The notes: generated by a model not told the origin, from the letters alone. Numbered from the stretch's first letter, positions 1 through 6,512 are shown. The stretch: DNA of 11,830 nucleotides from CAYILC01 sp964364145 (GCA_964364145.1 CAYILC010000025.1:1-11830); one strand, 5' to 3'. Translations and numbers: made by a program.

Positions 1-209
1 TTATGGACGGTTTAGAATCTGCAAAACCAAAAGTTGAGTTTCCGATTGTGGTGCGCCGCGGCGGACCTCGGTGGCAGGAAGCTTTCGCGACGGTTAAAAA
101 AAGGGCTACGCAAAACAATCTTGATATAACGCTGTTTGGACCAGAGACTTCGATGTTAGAAGCGGTGCCGACACTCGTGAAAAAGGTCGCTCGTACACGG
201 AAGAAATAA
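1..209 (+). CDS. ccsA: Citryl-CoA synthetase / ATP-citrate lyase large (ATP-grasp) subunit, C-terminal fragment
   Basis: Only the last ~68 residues are in the window; the reading frame is open to the left edge, so the Met at base 3 is probably internal. The segment with VVRRGGPRWQEA, followed about 16 residues later by LFGPETSM, matches the end of the ATP-grasp half of ATP-citrate lyase. There human ACLY has a VRRGGPNYQEG block followed by a VFGTETHM block. Succinyl-CoA synthetase beta ends differently, so I favour the citrate enzyme. In the family this subunit binds ATP and citrate and passes phosphate to a histidine on the small subunit. The stop lies 4 bp before the next gene, which encodes that partner, so the two form an operon. 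The protein is soluble and cytoplasmic. Most of the catalytic ATP-grasp fold lies outside the window and could not be inspected. Confidence 0.75.
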   Translation, partial: MDGLESAKPKVEFPIVVRRGGPRWQEAFATVKKRATQNNLDITLFGPETSMLEAVPTLVKKVARTRKK

Positions 210-213
210 CGTT

Positions 214-1110
214 ATGTCCATACTCATCAACAAAAACACACAGTGCTTAATCCAAGGAATCACCGGTCTTGAAGGGCAAAAAGTCTCGGCTTGGATGCGC
301 GCTTCGGGAACAAAAGTTGTTGCGGGTGTCACTCCAGGAAAAGGTGGACAGAATGTTGATGGTGTTCCTGTTTTTAACAGCGTTGCCGAGGCAATCGTAG
401 CGTTTCCAACAATTAACTTAACCACTATTTACGCCCCAGCGCGTTTTGTACGATTCGCGGCACAGGAAGCAATCGAGGAAAAAATCTCAATAGTACACGT
501 CATTGCGGAAAATGTTCCCGTGCGCGACACTGCTGAACTCATAGCGCTTGCGTGCCAACATCATGTAACGCTGATCGGGCCGAGCTCCATCGGCATCATC
601 AGCCCTGCCAAAGCAAAAGTTGGATCTATTGGCGGTGAAACTAATGATCAATTTCTTGCGGGCCCGATTGGATTGATTTCAAAAAGTGGCGGAATGTGTA
701 GCGAGGTTTCGTTGCTTTTGACAAGAAACGGCATCGGGCAATCGACTGTGGTTGGTATAGGCGGTGATCGACTTATTGGAACCACATTTGCGGATCTTCT
801 GCCGTTGTTTGAGCAAGACAAAGAGACCAAAGCCGTGGTGTTGATTGGAGAACTTGGAGGGACGTATGAGGAGGAAGCCGCGGCTGTCTTAGAAAAAAAG
901 CAGTATACAAAACCGTTAATTGCGCTCATTACCGGTTTGTTTGCAGAAACATTACCCCAAGGAGTGTCTTTTGGCCATGCGGGGGCAATTGTTGACAAAT
1001 ATATTGGAACTCGCGCGGGGAAAATCACCGCACTTACCAAAGCTGGTGCGATTGTTGTTGCGACGCCGGACGAGTTACTTGAAAAGGTTAAAGCAGTAAA
1101 AAATTTGTAG
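214..1110 (+). CDS. ccsB: Citryl-CoA synthetase small subunit (succinyl-CoA synthetase alpha-like; ATP-citrate lyase SCS-alpha domain)
   Basis: This 298-residue protein has a CoA-binding Rossmann domain (GITGLEGQ at 15-22, GVTPGKGG at 38-45) and a ligase domain. The ligase domain carries IGELGG at 211-216 and the phosphohistidine loop FGHAGAI at 253-259, with His255 as the expected phosphate carrier. SKSGGM (156-161) and IGGDR (182-186), followed by a GTTF stretch, resemble ATP-citrate lyase (SRSGGM, IGGDR). Succinyl-CoA synthetase alpha has SRSGTL and IGGDP instead, which argues for citrate rather than succinate as substrate. With the upstream subunit it would make citryl-CoA from citrate, CoA and ATP. 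The start is 4 bp after the upstream stop, so translation is probably coupled; the Shine-Dalgarno is weak (GGAAG, distant). A plain succinyl-CoA synthetase alpha is the alternative, but the lyase gene further on makes citrate more likely. Confidence 0.82.
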   Translation: MSILINKNTQCLIQGITGLEGQKVSAWMRASGTKVVAGVTPGKGGQNVDGVPVFNSVAEAIVAFPTINLTTIYAPARFVRFAAQEAIEEKISIVHVIAENVPVRDTAELIALACQHHVTLIGPSSIGIISPAKAKVGSIGGETNDQFLAGPIGLISKSGGMCSEVSLLLTRNGIGQSTVVGIGGDRLIGTTFADLLPLFEQDKETKAVVLIGELGGTYEEEAAAVLEKKQYTKPLIALITGLFAETLPQGVSFGHAGAIVDKYIGTRAGKITALTKAGAIVVATPDELLEKVKAVKNL

Positions 1111-1120
1111 GTCGCTACAA
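1105..1120 (-). terminator. Hairpin terminator for the antisense cassette, overlapping the ccsB stop codon
   Basis: There is a perfect inverted repeat TTGTAG-gtcg-CTACAA with 6-bp arms and a 4-nt loop. Read on the minus strand, the second arm is followed by ATTTTTT (opposite 1098-1104), the layout of an intrinsic terminator for the convergent pRiA4b-like gene that ends at 1128. On the plus strand no T-tract follows, so termination of ccsB by the same hairpin is less clear. The left arm contains the ccsB stop codon. Confidence 0.55.
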
Positions 1121-1127
1121 GTCTAAT

Positions 1128-1565
1128 TTAGTCAACATTAGGATATTGCTCAGGATCTTTGCCGTGGGACGTATATATTTTATAGTAATTTTTAGGAACA
1201 CTATACACTTGCTCAGAATCATCAAGTAGCTCAAGTATAAAATGCCAACTATCCCCATAATCAAATAAAAAAAGCATTTGAGTATCTTTTTTAAAGAGAT
1301 CACAAACGAAGTAAAACTTCTTTACACCTTTTGCATTTGGAGTATGTTCGACATCTTCTATGTCAGTAAATAACTCATACATTTCTTTTGATTTATTTGG
1401 GTTTTCAACATTATTATAAAAACCAAAACAGTGATCAAAATAGAACCCAAAGGATTTCACAATAATCTCTGCAAGTTTGTACAACGTCATGTTTCCAGGA
1501 ACTTCAATAACTTTAAAGTTCTTTTTATCCTGATCGTTTGTAATTTTTAGTTTGATGAGCTGCAT
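1128..1565 (-). CDS. Plasmid pRiA4b ORF-3-like family protein
   Basis: The protein has 145 residues when started at the ATG 1565-1563. That ATG sits one base after the TAA of the upstream ATPase gene, so the two are almost certainly co-translated. The frame stays open upstream to 1646, but that part overlaps the ATPase gene and reads as non-coding. Family hallmarks are an N-terminal L-Y-K-L-A-E-I-I block followed by FGFYFDHCFGFY, a central LFLFDYGDSWHFILEL strand-rich block (pRiA4b proteins have FDYGD.W at this place), and a C-terminal PEQYP. The molecular role of this family is not established; it is often found on plasmids and near mobile elements. Here it is the second gene of an antisense two-gene cassette sitting between citryl-CoA synthetase and citryl-CoA lyase genes. 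Its A/T-rich, Phe/Tyr/Lys-rich content differs from the flanking metabolic genes, consistent with acquisition. Confidence 0.75.
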   Translation of the reverse strand: MQLIKLKITNDQDKKNFKVIEVPGNMTLYKLAEIIVKSFGFYFDHCFGFYNNVENPNKSKEMYELFTDIEDVEHTPNAKGVKKFYFVCDLFKKDTQMLFLFDYGDSWHFILELLDDSEQVYSVPKNYYKIYTSHGKDPEQYPNVD

Positions 1566-1566
1566 A

Positions 1567-2829
1567 TTAAAGCTGTGTGATGTCTTGTATAAGAAACTGA
1601 GGGAAGTTTTTAAACAACACTTCAGTTTTTTCGATGAAAATAGCACTGTCCAGCTCTAAATTAACAATCAATACATGCTCTGGAGAATATCTGATAATAA
1701 AATTATGCATCGACCTGCCAGGATTGGGCCTGGTCAATTTTTGGTACTTTACTTCAATCGGGATAATTTTGGCACCAACTTTAAAAATAAAATCCACCTC
1801 AGCACCATCTTTTGTTCTCCAATAGTTGATTGTCGGGTCAAAGTGCCCAAAACTGTCTCCCAAATGATTCAACACAAAATTTTCAAAAAGATGACCACCT
1901 TCAGCACTCATATCAAAATGACTGAATCTATTTTGAGCATAGTTTCGCATGCCTAAATCTCGAAAGTACACAATCGGTGTTTTCGTAAGCTCACTCCTAA
2001 CGTTAGTATAAAAGGGCGTGCAAACCTGTACAATGTACGTCTTCTCTAGGTACCAAAGGTAATTTTTTACCGTATCTGAATCAATGCCAATAGTATTACT
2101 CAGTTCGACAATATTCACCCCATTACCAATTTGACTTGCCAAAATCGTGAGTAATTTACTAAAAGATTCAGTTTTCTGTATTTTGAGTAATTGAATGATG
2201 TCTTTCTCAAGATAACTTGTATAAATTTCCTGCATCTCACTGCGCTTGCGTTCGAGTGTGTCTGAAGTGATGACCCGTGGATACCCTCCAAATTGGAGAT
2301 ATTCATGCAGTAAATGTGTTAGTCTTGGGTCATTTGTTGTAATAAATTGATGCAATCTTTCTGTGTAAACATACTCTGTTTTATAATCCAAAAATTCTAA
2401 AAAACTCACAGGCAGCATCTCAAATACCTGTTTTCTCCCCGCCAATGACTCTGATATTTTTTCTTTTAACTCAACACTCCCAGATCCAGTCAAGATAAAT
2501 TTGTACGGGAGTTTCATATCATAAATTCCCTTAAAAAATCTTCCAGCATTTTCTTTGCGTTGAACTTCATCGATGAAGACATACCCTTTTTCGTTACCTA
2601 ACTCCAATTTTAGACGGTTCATCAGTTGAGATTGGGTGGTGAATAATACAAAATCGTCTTCAATATCCAAGTTGAAACTCACCACCTTTTTGCCTTGAAG
2701 TTTCAGCTCCTCACCAATTTCAGTAATCAAGGTTGTCTTGCCAACTTGCCTAGGACCAACGATTAAAGTAATTTCCGGTCTAGATATATGATTACTAATG
2801 TGCTGTTTTATCGTACGTTTTATGTACAT
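1567..2829 (-). CDS. AAA+ ATPase with C-terminal DUF4143 domain
   Basis: This 420-residue protein has the full architecture of the AAA_14/DUF4143 family. It shows Walker A GPRQVGKT at 25-32, Walker B VFIDE at 84-88, a sensor-like LTGSGS at 113-118, SLAGR at 128-132, and the family-typical FGGYP at 180-184. A winged-helix-like stretch spans about 225-265. The C-terminal DUF4143 part carries GAEVDF (342-347) and IPIEVK (356-361), which resembles a PD-(D/E)XK nuclease core (D...ExK). Whether it cuts nucleic acid is not established. These proteins are common in archaea and small-genome bacteria, behave like mobile accessory genes, and have no firmly known cellular role. The ATG is 6 nt from a plausible -10 box, suggesting a leaderless transcript. 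Only 1 nt separates it from the following pRiA4b-like gene. Confidence 0.9.
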   Translation of the reverse strand: MYIKRTIKQHISNHISRPEITLIVGPRQVGKTTLITEIGEELKLQGKKVVSFNLDIEDDFVLFTTQSQLMNRLKLELGNEKGYVFIDEVQRKENAGRFFKGIYDMKLPYKFILTGSGSVELKEKISESLAGRKQVFEMLPVSFLEFLDYKTEYVYTERLHQFITTNDPRLTHLLHEYLQFGGYPRVITSDTLERKRSEMQEIYTSYLEKDIIQLLKIQKTESFSKLLTILASQIGNGVNIVELSNTIGIDSDTVKNYLWYLEKTYIVQVCTPFYTNVRSELTKTPIVYFRDLGMRNYAQNRFSHFDMSAEGGHLFENFVLNHLGDSFGHFDPTINYWRTKDGAEVDFIFKVGAKIIPIEVKYQKLTRPNPGRSMHNFIIRYSPEHVLIVNLELDSAIFIEKTEVLFKNFPQFLIQDITQL

Positions 2830-2835
2830 ACATTC

Positions 2836-2864
2836 ATATTAACACGAGAATTTTGGGGGTACAA
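2836..2864 (-). promoter_or_regulatory. Leaderless-type promoter of the ATPase cassette
   Basis: On the minus strand TTGTAC (2864-2859) is followed after exactly 17 nt by TAATAT (2841-2836), then 6 nt to the ATG at 2829. With the usual distance from -10 to transcription start, the RNA would begin at or next to the start codon. No Shine-Dalgarno is seen. Each box matches the consensus only partly. Confidence 0.45.
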
Positions 2865-2903
2865 TAGCTATTTAAGGCGAGAAATAACCGAATGGAGAAA
2901 TAG

Positions 2904-2920
2904 AAAGGAAAGGTTCCTTT
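2904..2920. repeat. Short perfect palindrome in the ATPase-ccl intergenic region
   Basis: AAAGGAA-agg-TTCCTTT has 7-bp arms and a 3-nt loop. It lies just after an 8-bp direct repeat GAGAAATA (2879-2886 and 2895-2902). This 188-bp stretch between the cassette and ccl is the longest gap in the window. The palindrome could be an operator or a weak hairpin; no T-tract follows directly. Confidence 0.4.
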
Positions 2921-2948
2921 GCCACTCTTTTGGTCATTTTCTCTGTTT

Positions 2949-2977
2949 TTGACAGAAACATTTTTCAGTTAATGAAT
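2949..2977 (+). promoter_or_regulatory. Candidate promoter for ccl-recR
   Basis: A perfect -35 TTGACA (2949-2954) is followed after 17 nt by ATGAAT (2972-2977), a poor -10. It lies about 40 bp upstream of the lyase start and would let ccl and recR be transcribed despite the antisense cassette. A second possible -10, TACAAT, lies at 2860-2865 with TTAACA upstream but only a 15-nt spacer. Confidence 0.3.
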
Positions 2978-3017
2978 AACCCAACTCACTCTTCAAAACT
3001 CGTGATAGGATAAGGAC

Positions 3018-3755
3018 ATGCAATTTCAAACATCGGTAAGCGGTGAAGTGAACGGGGAGCTCACAATTCGCGGCACGCCGCTTGTTTCCATCATCGGCGA
3101 AATGGGGTATACCCAAGCGCTCTTTTTTATCTTAACCGGCAAAAAACCAACCGCGGCTCAATCAACAATTTTTGACGCAATACTCGTTGCGTGTATAGAT
3201 CATGGAGTCGCTCCTGCCTCTGGATTTGTTCCGCGCGTGGTAACGGCGAGCGGGAATGAAACAACGCACGCAATGGCCGCTGGTTTATTGGCATTGGGAC
3301 CGTTTCACGGTGGAGCGGTTGAGGATGCTATGCGAGTTTTTGTTGAACTGAATGGAAAATCGGAACAGGAGATCACGACATATATTGAAACACAACGGGC
3401 CGCGCATAAACGACTGTCGGGTTTTGGTCATCGCAAATATACCGAGGTTGATCCAAGAACGGAAAAATTGTTTCAAATTGCGACCACTCAAGGCCAAGAG
3501 GTGAGTGGCGCATATATACAAACCGCCCGCGATATTGAATCTGCTTTAGCAAAAGTCATGGGTCGCAAGTTGGTATTGAATGTCGATGGTGCAGTTGCGG
3601 CCCTTTTATTAGAGCTAGGCCTTCCTTCAGAGGCGGGTAATGGTATTTTTGCTCTCGCGCGAATGGCTGGTATGCTCGCACATATCGTCGAAGAAAAACA
3701 ACAAGGGAATGTGGTGCGGAGATTGGATGACAACGAGATCACATATACGACATAA
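3018..3755 (+). CDS. ccl: Citryl-CoA lyase (citrate synthase-like)
   Basis: This 245-residue protein is far shorter than a full citrate synthase (about 370-430). It matches the C-terminal lyase domain of ATP-citrate lyase and stand-alone citryl-CoA lyases, which split citryl-CoA into acetyl-CoA and oxaloacetate. Visible motifs are DHG at 61-63, GPFHGGA at 94-100 (His97), GFGHR at 135-139 (His138) and LNVDG at 187-191 (Asp190). The end, NGIFALARMAGMLAH (208-222), parallels ACLY NGIFVLGRSMGFIGH. The citrate-synthase-type catalytic His/His/Asp set is therefore complete. An in-frame TAG at 3006 fixes the start close to 3018, with an AGGA-like site about 7 nt upstream. Its partners ccsA and ccsB end at 1110; the antisense cassette lies between. 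recR follows 18 bp downstream. A small citrate synthase is an alternative. Confidence 0.83.
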   Translation: MQFQTSVSGEVNGELTIRGTPLVSIIGEMGYTQALFFILTGKKPTAAQSTIFDAILVACIDHGVAPASGFVPRVVTASGNETTHAMAAGLLALGPFHGGAVEDAMRVFVELNGKSEQEITTYIETQRAAHKRLSGFGHRKYTEVDPRTEKLFQIATTQGQEVSGAYIQTARDIESALAKVMGRKLVLNVDGAVAALLLELGLPSEAGNGIFALARMAGMLAHIVEEKQQGNVVRRLDDNEITYTT

Positions 3756-3773
3756 CCTCGTGAGACCAACCAT

Positions 3774-4370
3774 ATGAAACTTCCGCGATCCATTCAGGCG
3801 TTGATTAACCAGTTTGAACAACTGCCTGGCATCGGGCCAAAATCGGCCCAACGCCTCACGTTTTATTTGCTCCATGTTCCGGAAAGCGAGATTCAAAAGT
3901 TTGCTGATGCGTTAATCAACATGAAGCGATTAACCAAGGTGTGTTCGCAGTGTCACAACGTAGGGGAGGAGGATCTGTGCGAGGTCTGTAGTGATCCATC
4001 GCGCGACTCCAGTATCCTCTGCGTGGTCGAGCAACCACTGGATGTATTGGCGGTAGAGCGGTCCGGAAAGTACACTGGCCTGTATCACGTTCTGCACGGC
4101 GCAATCTCGCCACTCAACAATATTGGGCCGGATCAACTGTATCTGCACGACGTGGTGAACCGTCTGGCAGGTGTGGATGAGGTGATCTTGGCAACAAATC
4201 CGACTATGGAAGGTGAGGCAACCGCGATGTACATCCAGCAGTTGATTGGTCAGTCGCGTTCGGATATTTCGATAACACGCATTGGACACGGACTGCCGGT
4301 GGGTGCGGATTTGGAATATGCCGATGGGGTTACGATTGCTCGTGCGATGGAGGGCAGACGGAAGATGTAG
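3774..4370 (+). CDS. recR: Recombination mediator protein RecR
   Basis: This is a full-length RecR of 198 residues. It has a helix-hairpin-helix LPGIGPKSAQRL at 17-28, a four-cysteine zinc finger (C57, C60, C69, C72), a TOPRIM domain from about 81 with VVEQPLDVLAVE, and TNPTMEGEATAMYI (141-154). The conserved end is RIGHGLPVGADLEYAD. In the RecFOR pathway RecR, with RecO, loads RecA onto SSB-coated gaps during DNA repair; it acts on DNA in the cytoplasm. It starts 18 bp after ccl and probably shares its transcript. The Shine-Dalgarno is weak (GTGAG). No terminator was seen in the 42-bp gap to the convergent glycosyltransferase gene. Confidence 0.97.
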   Translation: MKLPRSIQALINQFEQLPGIGPKSAQRLTFYLLHVPESEIQKFADALINMKRLTKVCSQCHNVGEEDLCEVCSDPSRDSSILCVVEQPLDVLAVERSGKYTGLYHVLHGAISPLNNIGPDQLYLHDVVNRLAGVDEVILATNPTMEGEATAMYIQQLIGQSRSDISITRIGHGLPVGADLEYADGVTIARAMEGRRKM

Positions 4371-4412
4371 AGTGGCTGGGTTGTGGATGTTGCGCTTGAG
4401 GATGTCAACTAT

Positions 4413-5549
4413 TTATCCGGATATACCCTTGGACTCAAGAATATCTCTGTAAAATTGAAGTGTTTGTTCGGCAACTGTTCTCCAAGAATACTTTTTCGAT
4501 TGCACGATACCCCAAGTAGACAACTTCTCTCGAAGTTTTTTATCCGAAACAAGTTGCTCAATATTCTTAGATAGAGCTTTGAGATTACCTTGTGAAACAA
4601 ATAAAGAAGGTTCGGGATATCCATCAAGCGTGTCCTTAAATACTTCATTCATGTATCCTGTGATCGCACAACCATTTGAGAGTGCTTCAAAAATAGTCAA
4701 ACCAAACCCTTCATCTCGATATGGCGCTACAAAGACATCACAAGTAGCTAAATGTGACAAACGATCTTCACCCACTAGTTCTCCTGTAAACTTAACTTTT
4801 CGAAGATGAATATTTTCTTGTGCAAACATTTCAGCAATTTTTCGTTCCGGACCATCGCCAATAATAGTTACTTCTATTTTTTGAAAGACTTTAGGATTAA
4901 GAAGATGTATCGCTTGAAGAAAATCAATAACACCTTTTCTTGGCACAAGTCGAGCAAGAAATACAACGTTAACTTTGCCATTGCTTGATTTTTGACCTAA
5001 CACCTTCGGGGGTCTAATTCCATATCTTATGATTTTTTCAGAGACCGTTGACTCAAACAACACATGCCAATTTTTCCGGACGAATGAAGATGCATATGTC
5101 ACTCCATCATAATAATGATGATACAGATGTTTGAGATGGGGTAGCGTTGCAGTAACCGTATTTACCCATAGTCCAGTACTTCGCCAACCTGTGTGAAATC
5201 CTGCTATTTTCACTGTCGCGTGCTTGGTAAACGGAAGTTTTCCAGTGACAAAAGGAACATATGGTTCGTGAATGTGAAGAATATCAAGCTTATAGTCCGA
5301 TGTATTAAGCAATGGAAGATTCACTCGTGGTTGAAAGCCACTTGGAAAGTTTAGAAATAGCGATTTCGAAACAGGGACATATGAAGGAAACTCATACACA
5401 TGTGGGTGAGATACTTGTGGTCCAAACACAACAACATCTTGCTGTAACAACGCAAGTTCTTTCGAAACATTAGAGACAAAGGCCTGAATACCACCAGCCT
5501 TGGAGGGATCTGAAGCAAGAAACAGTCCAATTTTCAATCTTTTTTTCAT
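4413..5549 (-). CDS. GT4-family glycosyltransferase (GT-B fold)
   Basis: Started at the ATG 5549-5547 the protein has 378 residues and begins MKKRLKIGLFLASDPSKAGG, the usual first strand and glycine-rich loop of GT4 enzymes. The frame is open to 5600, but the extra 17 residues do not look like family sequence. Motifs are AGGIQ at 18-22, HIHEP at 92-96, LARLVPRKGV at 199-208 (conserved Arg/Lys for the nucleotide phosphates), GDGPE at 231-235, and EGFGLTIFEAL at 280-290, the EX7E motif with E280 and E288. The family transfers a sugar from a nucleotide-sugar to a lipid or glycan acceptor at the inner face of the membrane. The acceptor cannot be read from sequence. The gene is A/T-richer than recR and is transcribed divergently from hpf. 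A cell-surface polysaccharide role is likely. Confidence 0.9.
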   Translation of the reverse strand: MKKRLKIGLFLASDPSKAGGIQAFVSNVSKELALLQQDVVVFGPQVSHPHVYEFPSYVPVSKSLFLNFPSGFQPRVNLPLLNTSDYKLDILHIHEPYVPFVTGKLPFTKHATVKIAGFHTGWRSTGLWVNTVTATLPHLKHLYHHYYDGVTYASSFVRKNWHVLFESTVSEKIIRYGIRPPKVLGQKSSNGKVNVVFLARLVPRKGVIDFLQAIHLLNPKVFQKIEVTIIGDGPERKIAEMFAQENIHLRKVKFTGELVGEDRLSHLATCDVFVAPYRDEGFGLTIFEALSNGCAITGYMNEVFKDTLDGYPEPSLFVSQGNLKALSKNIEQLVSDKKLREKLSTWGIVQSKKYSWRTVAEQTLQFYRDILESKGISG

Positions 5550-5582
5550 ATCACTTGAAATATTGTATAGATATAAAAAGAG

Positions 5583-5588
5583 TATACT
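5583..5588. promoter_or_regulatory. Palindromic -10 element shared by divergent transcripts
   Basis: AGTATACT (5582-5589 region) is self-complementary, so it offers the -10 hexamer TATACT on both strands between the glycosyltransferase and hpf genes. It would give the glycosyltransferase a leader of roughly 30 nt. The -35 regions are weak on both sides (TGTTAC on the minus strand, TATTGT on the plus strand). Confidence 0.25.
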
Positions 5589-5617
5589 CATCTTACACAA
5601 TGCGTAACAGAATATGG

Positions 5618-5662
5618 AGCGCTCAAGTGAAGTCGTGATCCCACATGGGAGCGGCTTTTTTT
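5618..5662 (+). terminator. Hairpin with T7 tract in the hpf leader (terminator or attenuator)
   Basis: AGCGCTC (5618-5624) can pair with GAGCGGCT (5649-5656) with one bulged G. The hairpin has a 24-nt loop and is followed by seven T (5656-5662). Inside the loop CCCACATGGG can form a competing small hairpin. No plus-strand gene ends just before it, so a transcript entering hpf would meet it as an attenuator; otherwise it would stop stray readthrough. The pairing was found by eye. Confidence 0.4.
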
Positions 5663-5735
5663 ATGTCTATGTTGACTGCTTTAGATATTTCGGTTGCATT
5701 TTCATCATATACACCTAACTGGAAAGGAGAAAAAC

Positions 5736-6041
5736 ATGCAAATCATGTTTTCATCAAAGACCGTCGAGATGACCGGCAAGCTCAAGTCCTTTGTGCTGAA
5801 AAAACTTCAGCGATTGAGCAAGTTTCCAGCATTGGGCATTGAACAACTTCAAGTGGTGATCGATCGTGTGAAGCGTGGTAGCCGATCAACAAGTGAAGCG
5901 CAAGTTGAGGTGATCGCCAAAATAAAGGGGAATCGATACGCGTTTAAGGAAATTGGCGCGAATGTATATCAGGCATTTTATCGGGTGTATACAAAAGTGG
6001 AACAGAAACTGGGGAAAGAAAAACAGGTGAGGGGGAGGTAG
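5736..6041 (+). CDS. hpf: Ribosome hibernation promoting factor (short HPF/RaiA family)
   Basis: This is a 101-residue protein, the size of the short HPF/YfiA class. The start at 5736 is chosen because AAAGGAG (5723-5729) sits 6 nt upstream; the frame extends back to 5694 without a comparable site. It begins with a beta strand and the FSSKTVEMTGKLKSFVLKKL helix. Later come LQVVIDRVKRG, a basic loop, EVIAKIKGNRYAFKEIGANVYQAF and the amphipathic helix VYTKVEQKLGKEK, as in the beta-alpha-beta-beta-beta-alpha fold. Family members bind the 30S decoding region between mRNA and anticodon sites, stopping translation and protecting ribosomes in slow growth. It lacks the long-HPF dimerisation domain. 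The gene is preceded by a leader hairpin. Confidence 0.85.
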   Translation: MQIMFSSKTVEMTGKLKSFVLKKLQRLSKFPALGIEQLQVVIDRVKRGSRSTSEAQVEVIAKIKGNRYAFKEIGANVYQAFYRVYTKVEQKLGKEKQVRGR

Positions 6042-6044
6042 GGA

Positions 6045-6072
6045 TGTACAGAGCATATGAATAGAGTATAAT
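6045..6072 (+). promoter_or_regulatory. Promoter for the 6114 gene
   Basis: A consensus -10 TATAAT (6067-6072) is preceded by TGTACA (6045-6050; 4 of 6 match TTGACA) with a 16-nt spacer. Transcription would start near 6080, giving a leader of about 34 nt that carries AAAGGA before the ATG at 6114. Confidence 0.5.
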
Positions 6073-6113
6073 ACCTGAATAATCAACCTATTTGTGTAAT
6101 TTAGAAAGGATGT

Positions 6114-6512
6114 ATGAATGCAACTTTCGATAAACCACCAAAAGTATTTGTCGTTGCTCCTTCTATCTTTAATGTTGAGATCTTTGCAGAGAGGATTAAA
6201 GGATGTGGAATAGAATTTGCCGGTGCTACAAAGGGATATCCTGATGCCAAAGAAGGTCCGGAGAGTATCCTAAAAGAAATTCAAAAACATACAGGTCTTA
6301 ATGCCGTAGTCATTTTTGGATGGATAAATGGTTACTTTAGCGATAACCGTGAGGGAGAAGCAGTAGCGCAGTTGGTTGCGAAACATATTCCACGTGTTAG
6401 TACTATAGGGTTAGTGGGCGCTCATGATAAAGGTGAATTTACTGTTGACCACAAGGTAAAAGCGATGGATACTGATGGACTTATCGCTGCGATATTATTC
6501 AGTACATTGTAA
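6114..6512 (+). CDS. Unrecognised 132-residue alpha/beta protein, possibly receiver-like
   Basis: I do not recognise the family. The start is supported by AAAGGA about 6 nt upstream and by the consensus TATAAT further up. The protein reads as alternating strands and helices: KVFVVAPS (10-17), a helix with IFAERIKGCG, IEFAGATKG, a helix, NAVVIFGW (64-71), a helix EGEAVAQLVAKHI, VSTIGLVGA, and a last helix DTDGLIAAIL. The pattern resembles a Rossmann-like or CheY-like receiver fold, but the acidic pocket and the conserved Lys of a true receiver are not obvious. No signal peptide or membrane segment is seen. The downstream membrane glycosyltransferase begins within 4-30 bp, so the two probably share a transcript. 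A small regulatory or binding domain is possible; no function is claimed. Confidence 0.6.
   Translation: MNATFDKPPKVFVVAPSIFNVEIFAERIKGCGIEFAGATKGYPDAKEGPESILKEIQKHTGLNAVVIFGWINGYFSDNREGEAVAQLVAKHIPRVSTIGLVGAHDKGEFTVDHKVKAMDTDGLIAAILFSTL

Noticed and set aside
648..1040. Minus-strand open frame of 130 residues inside ccsB
   Set aside because: It is a shadow of the well-supported ccsB gene; its Ser/Pro-rich translation resembles no family.
214..1110. Plain succinyl-CoA synthetase alpha (sucD)
   Set aside because: SKSGGM and IGGDR, and the neighbouring lyase, fit the citrate enzyme better; not fully excluded.
1566..1646. N-terminal extension of the pRiA4b-like protein
   Set aside because: It overlaps the 3' end of the ATPase gene in another frame and reads as Lys/Ser/Cys-rich noise; the ATG at 1565, one base after the ATPase stop, begins the family domain.
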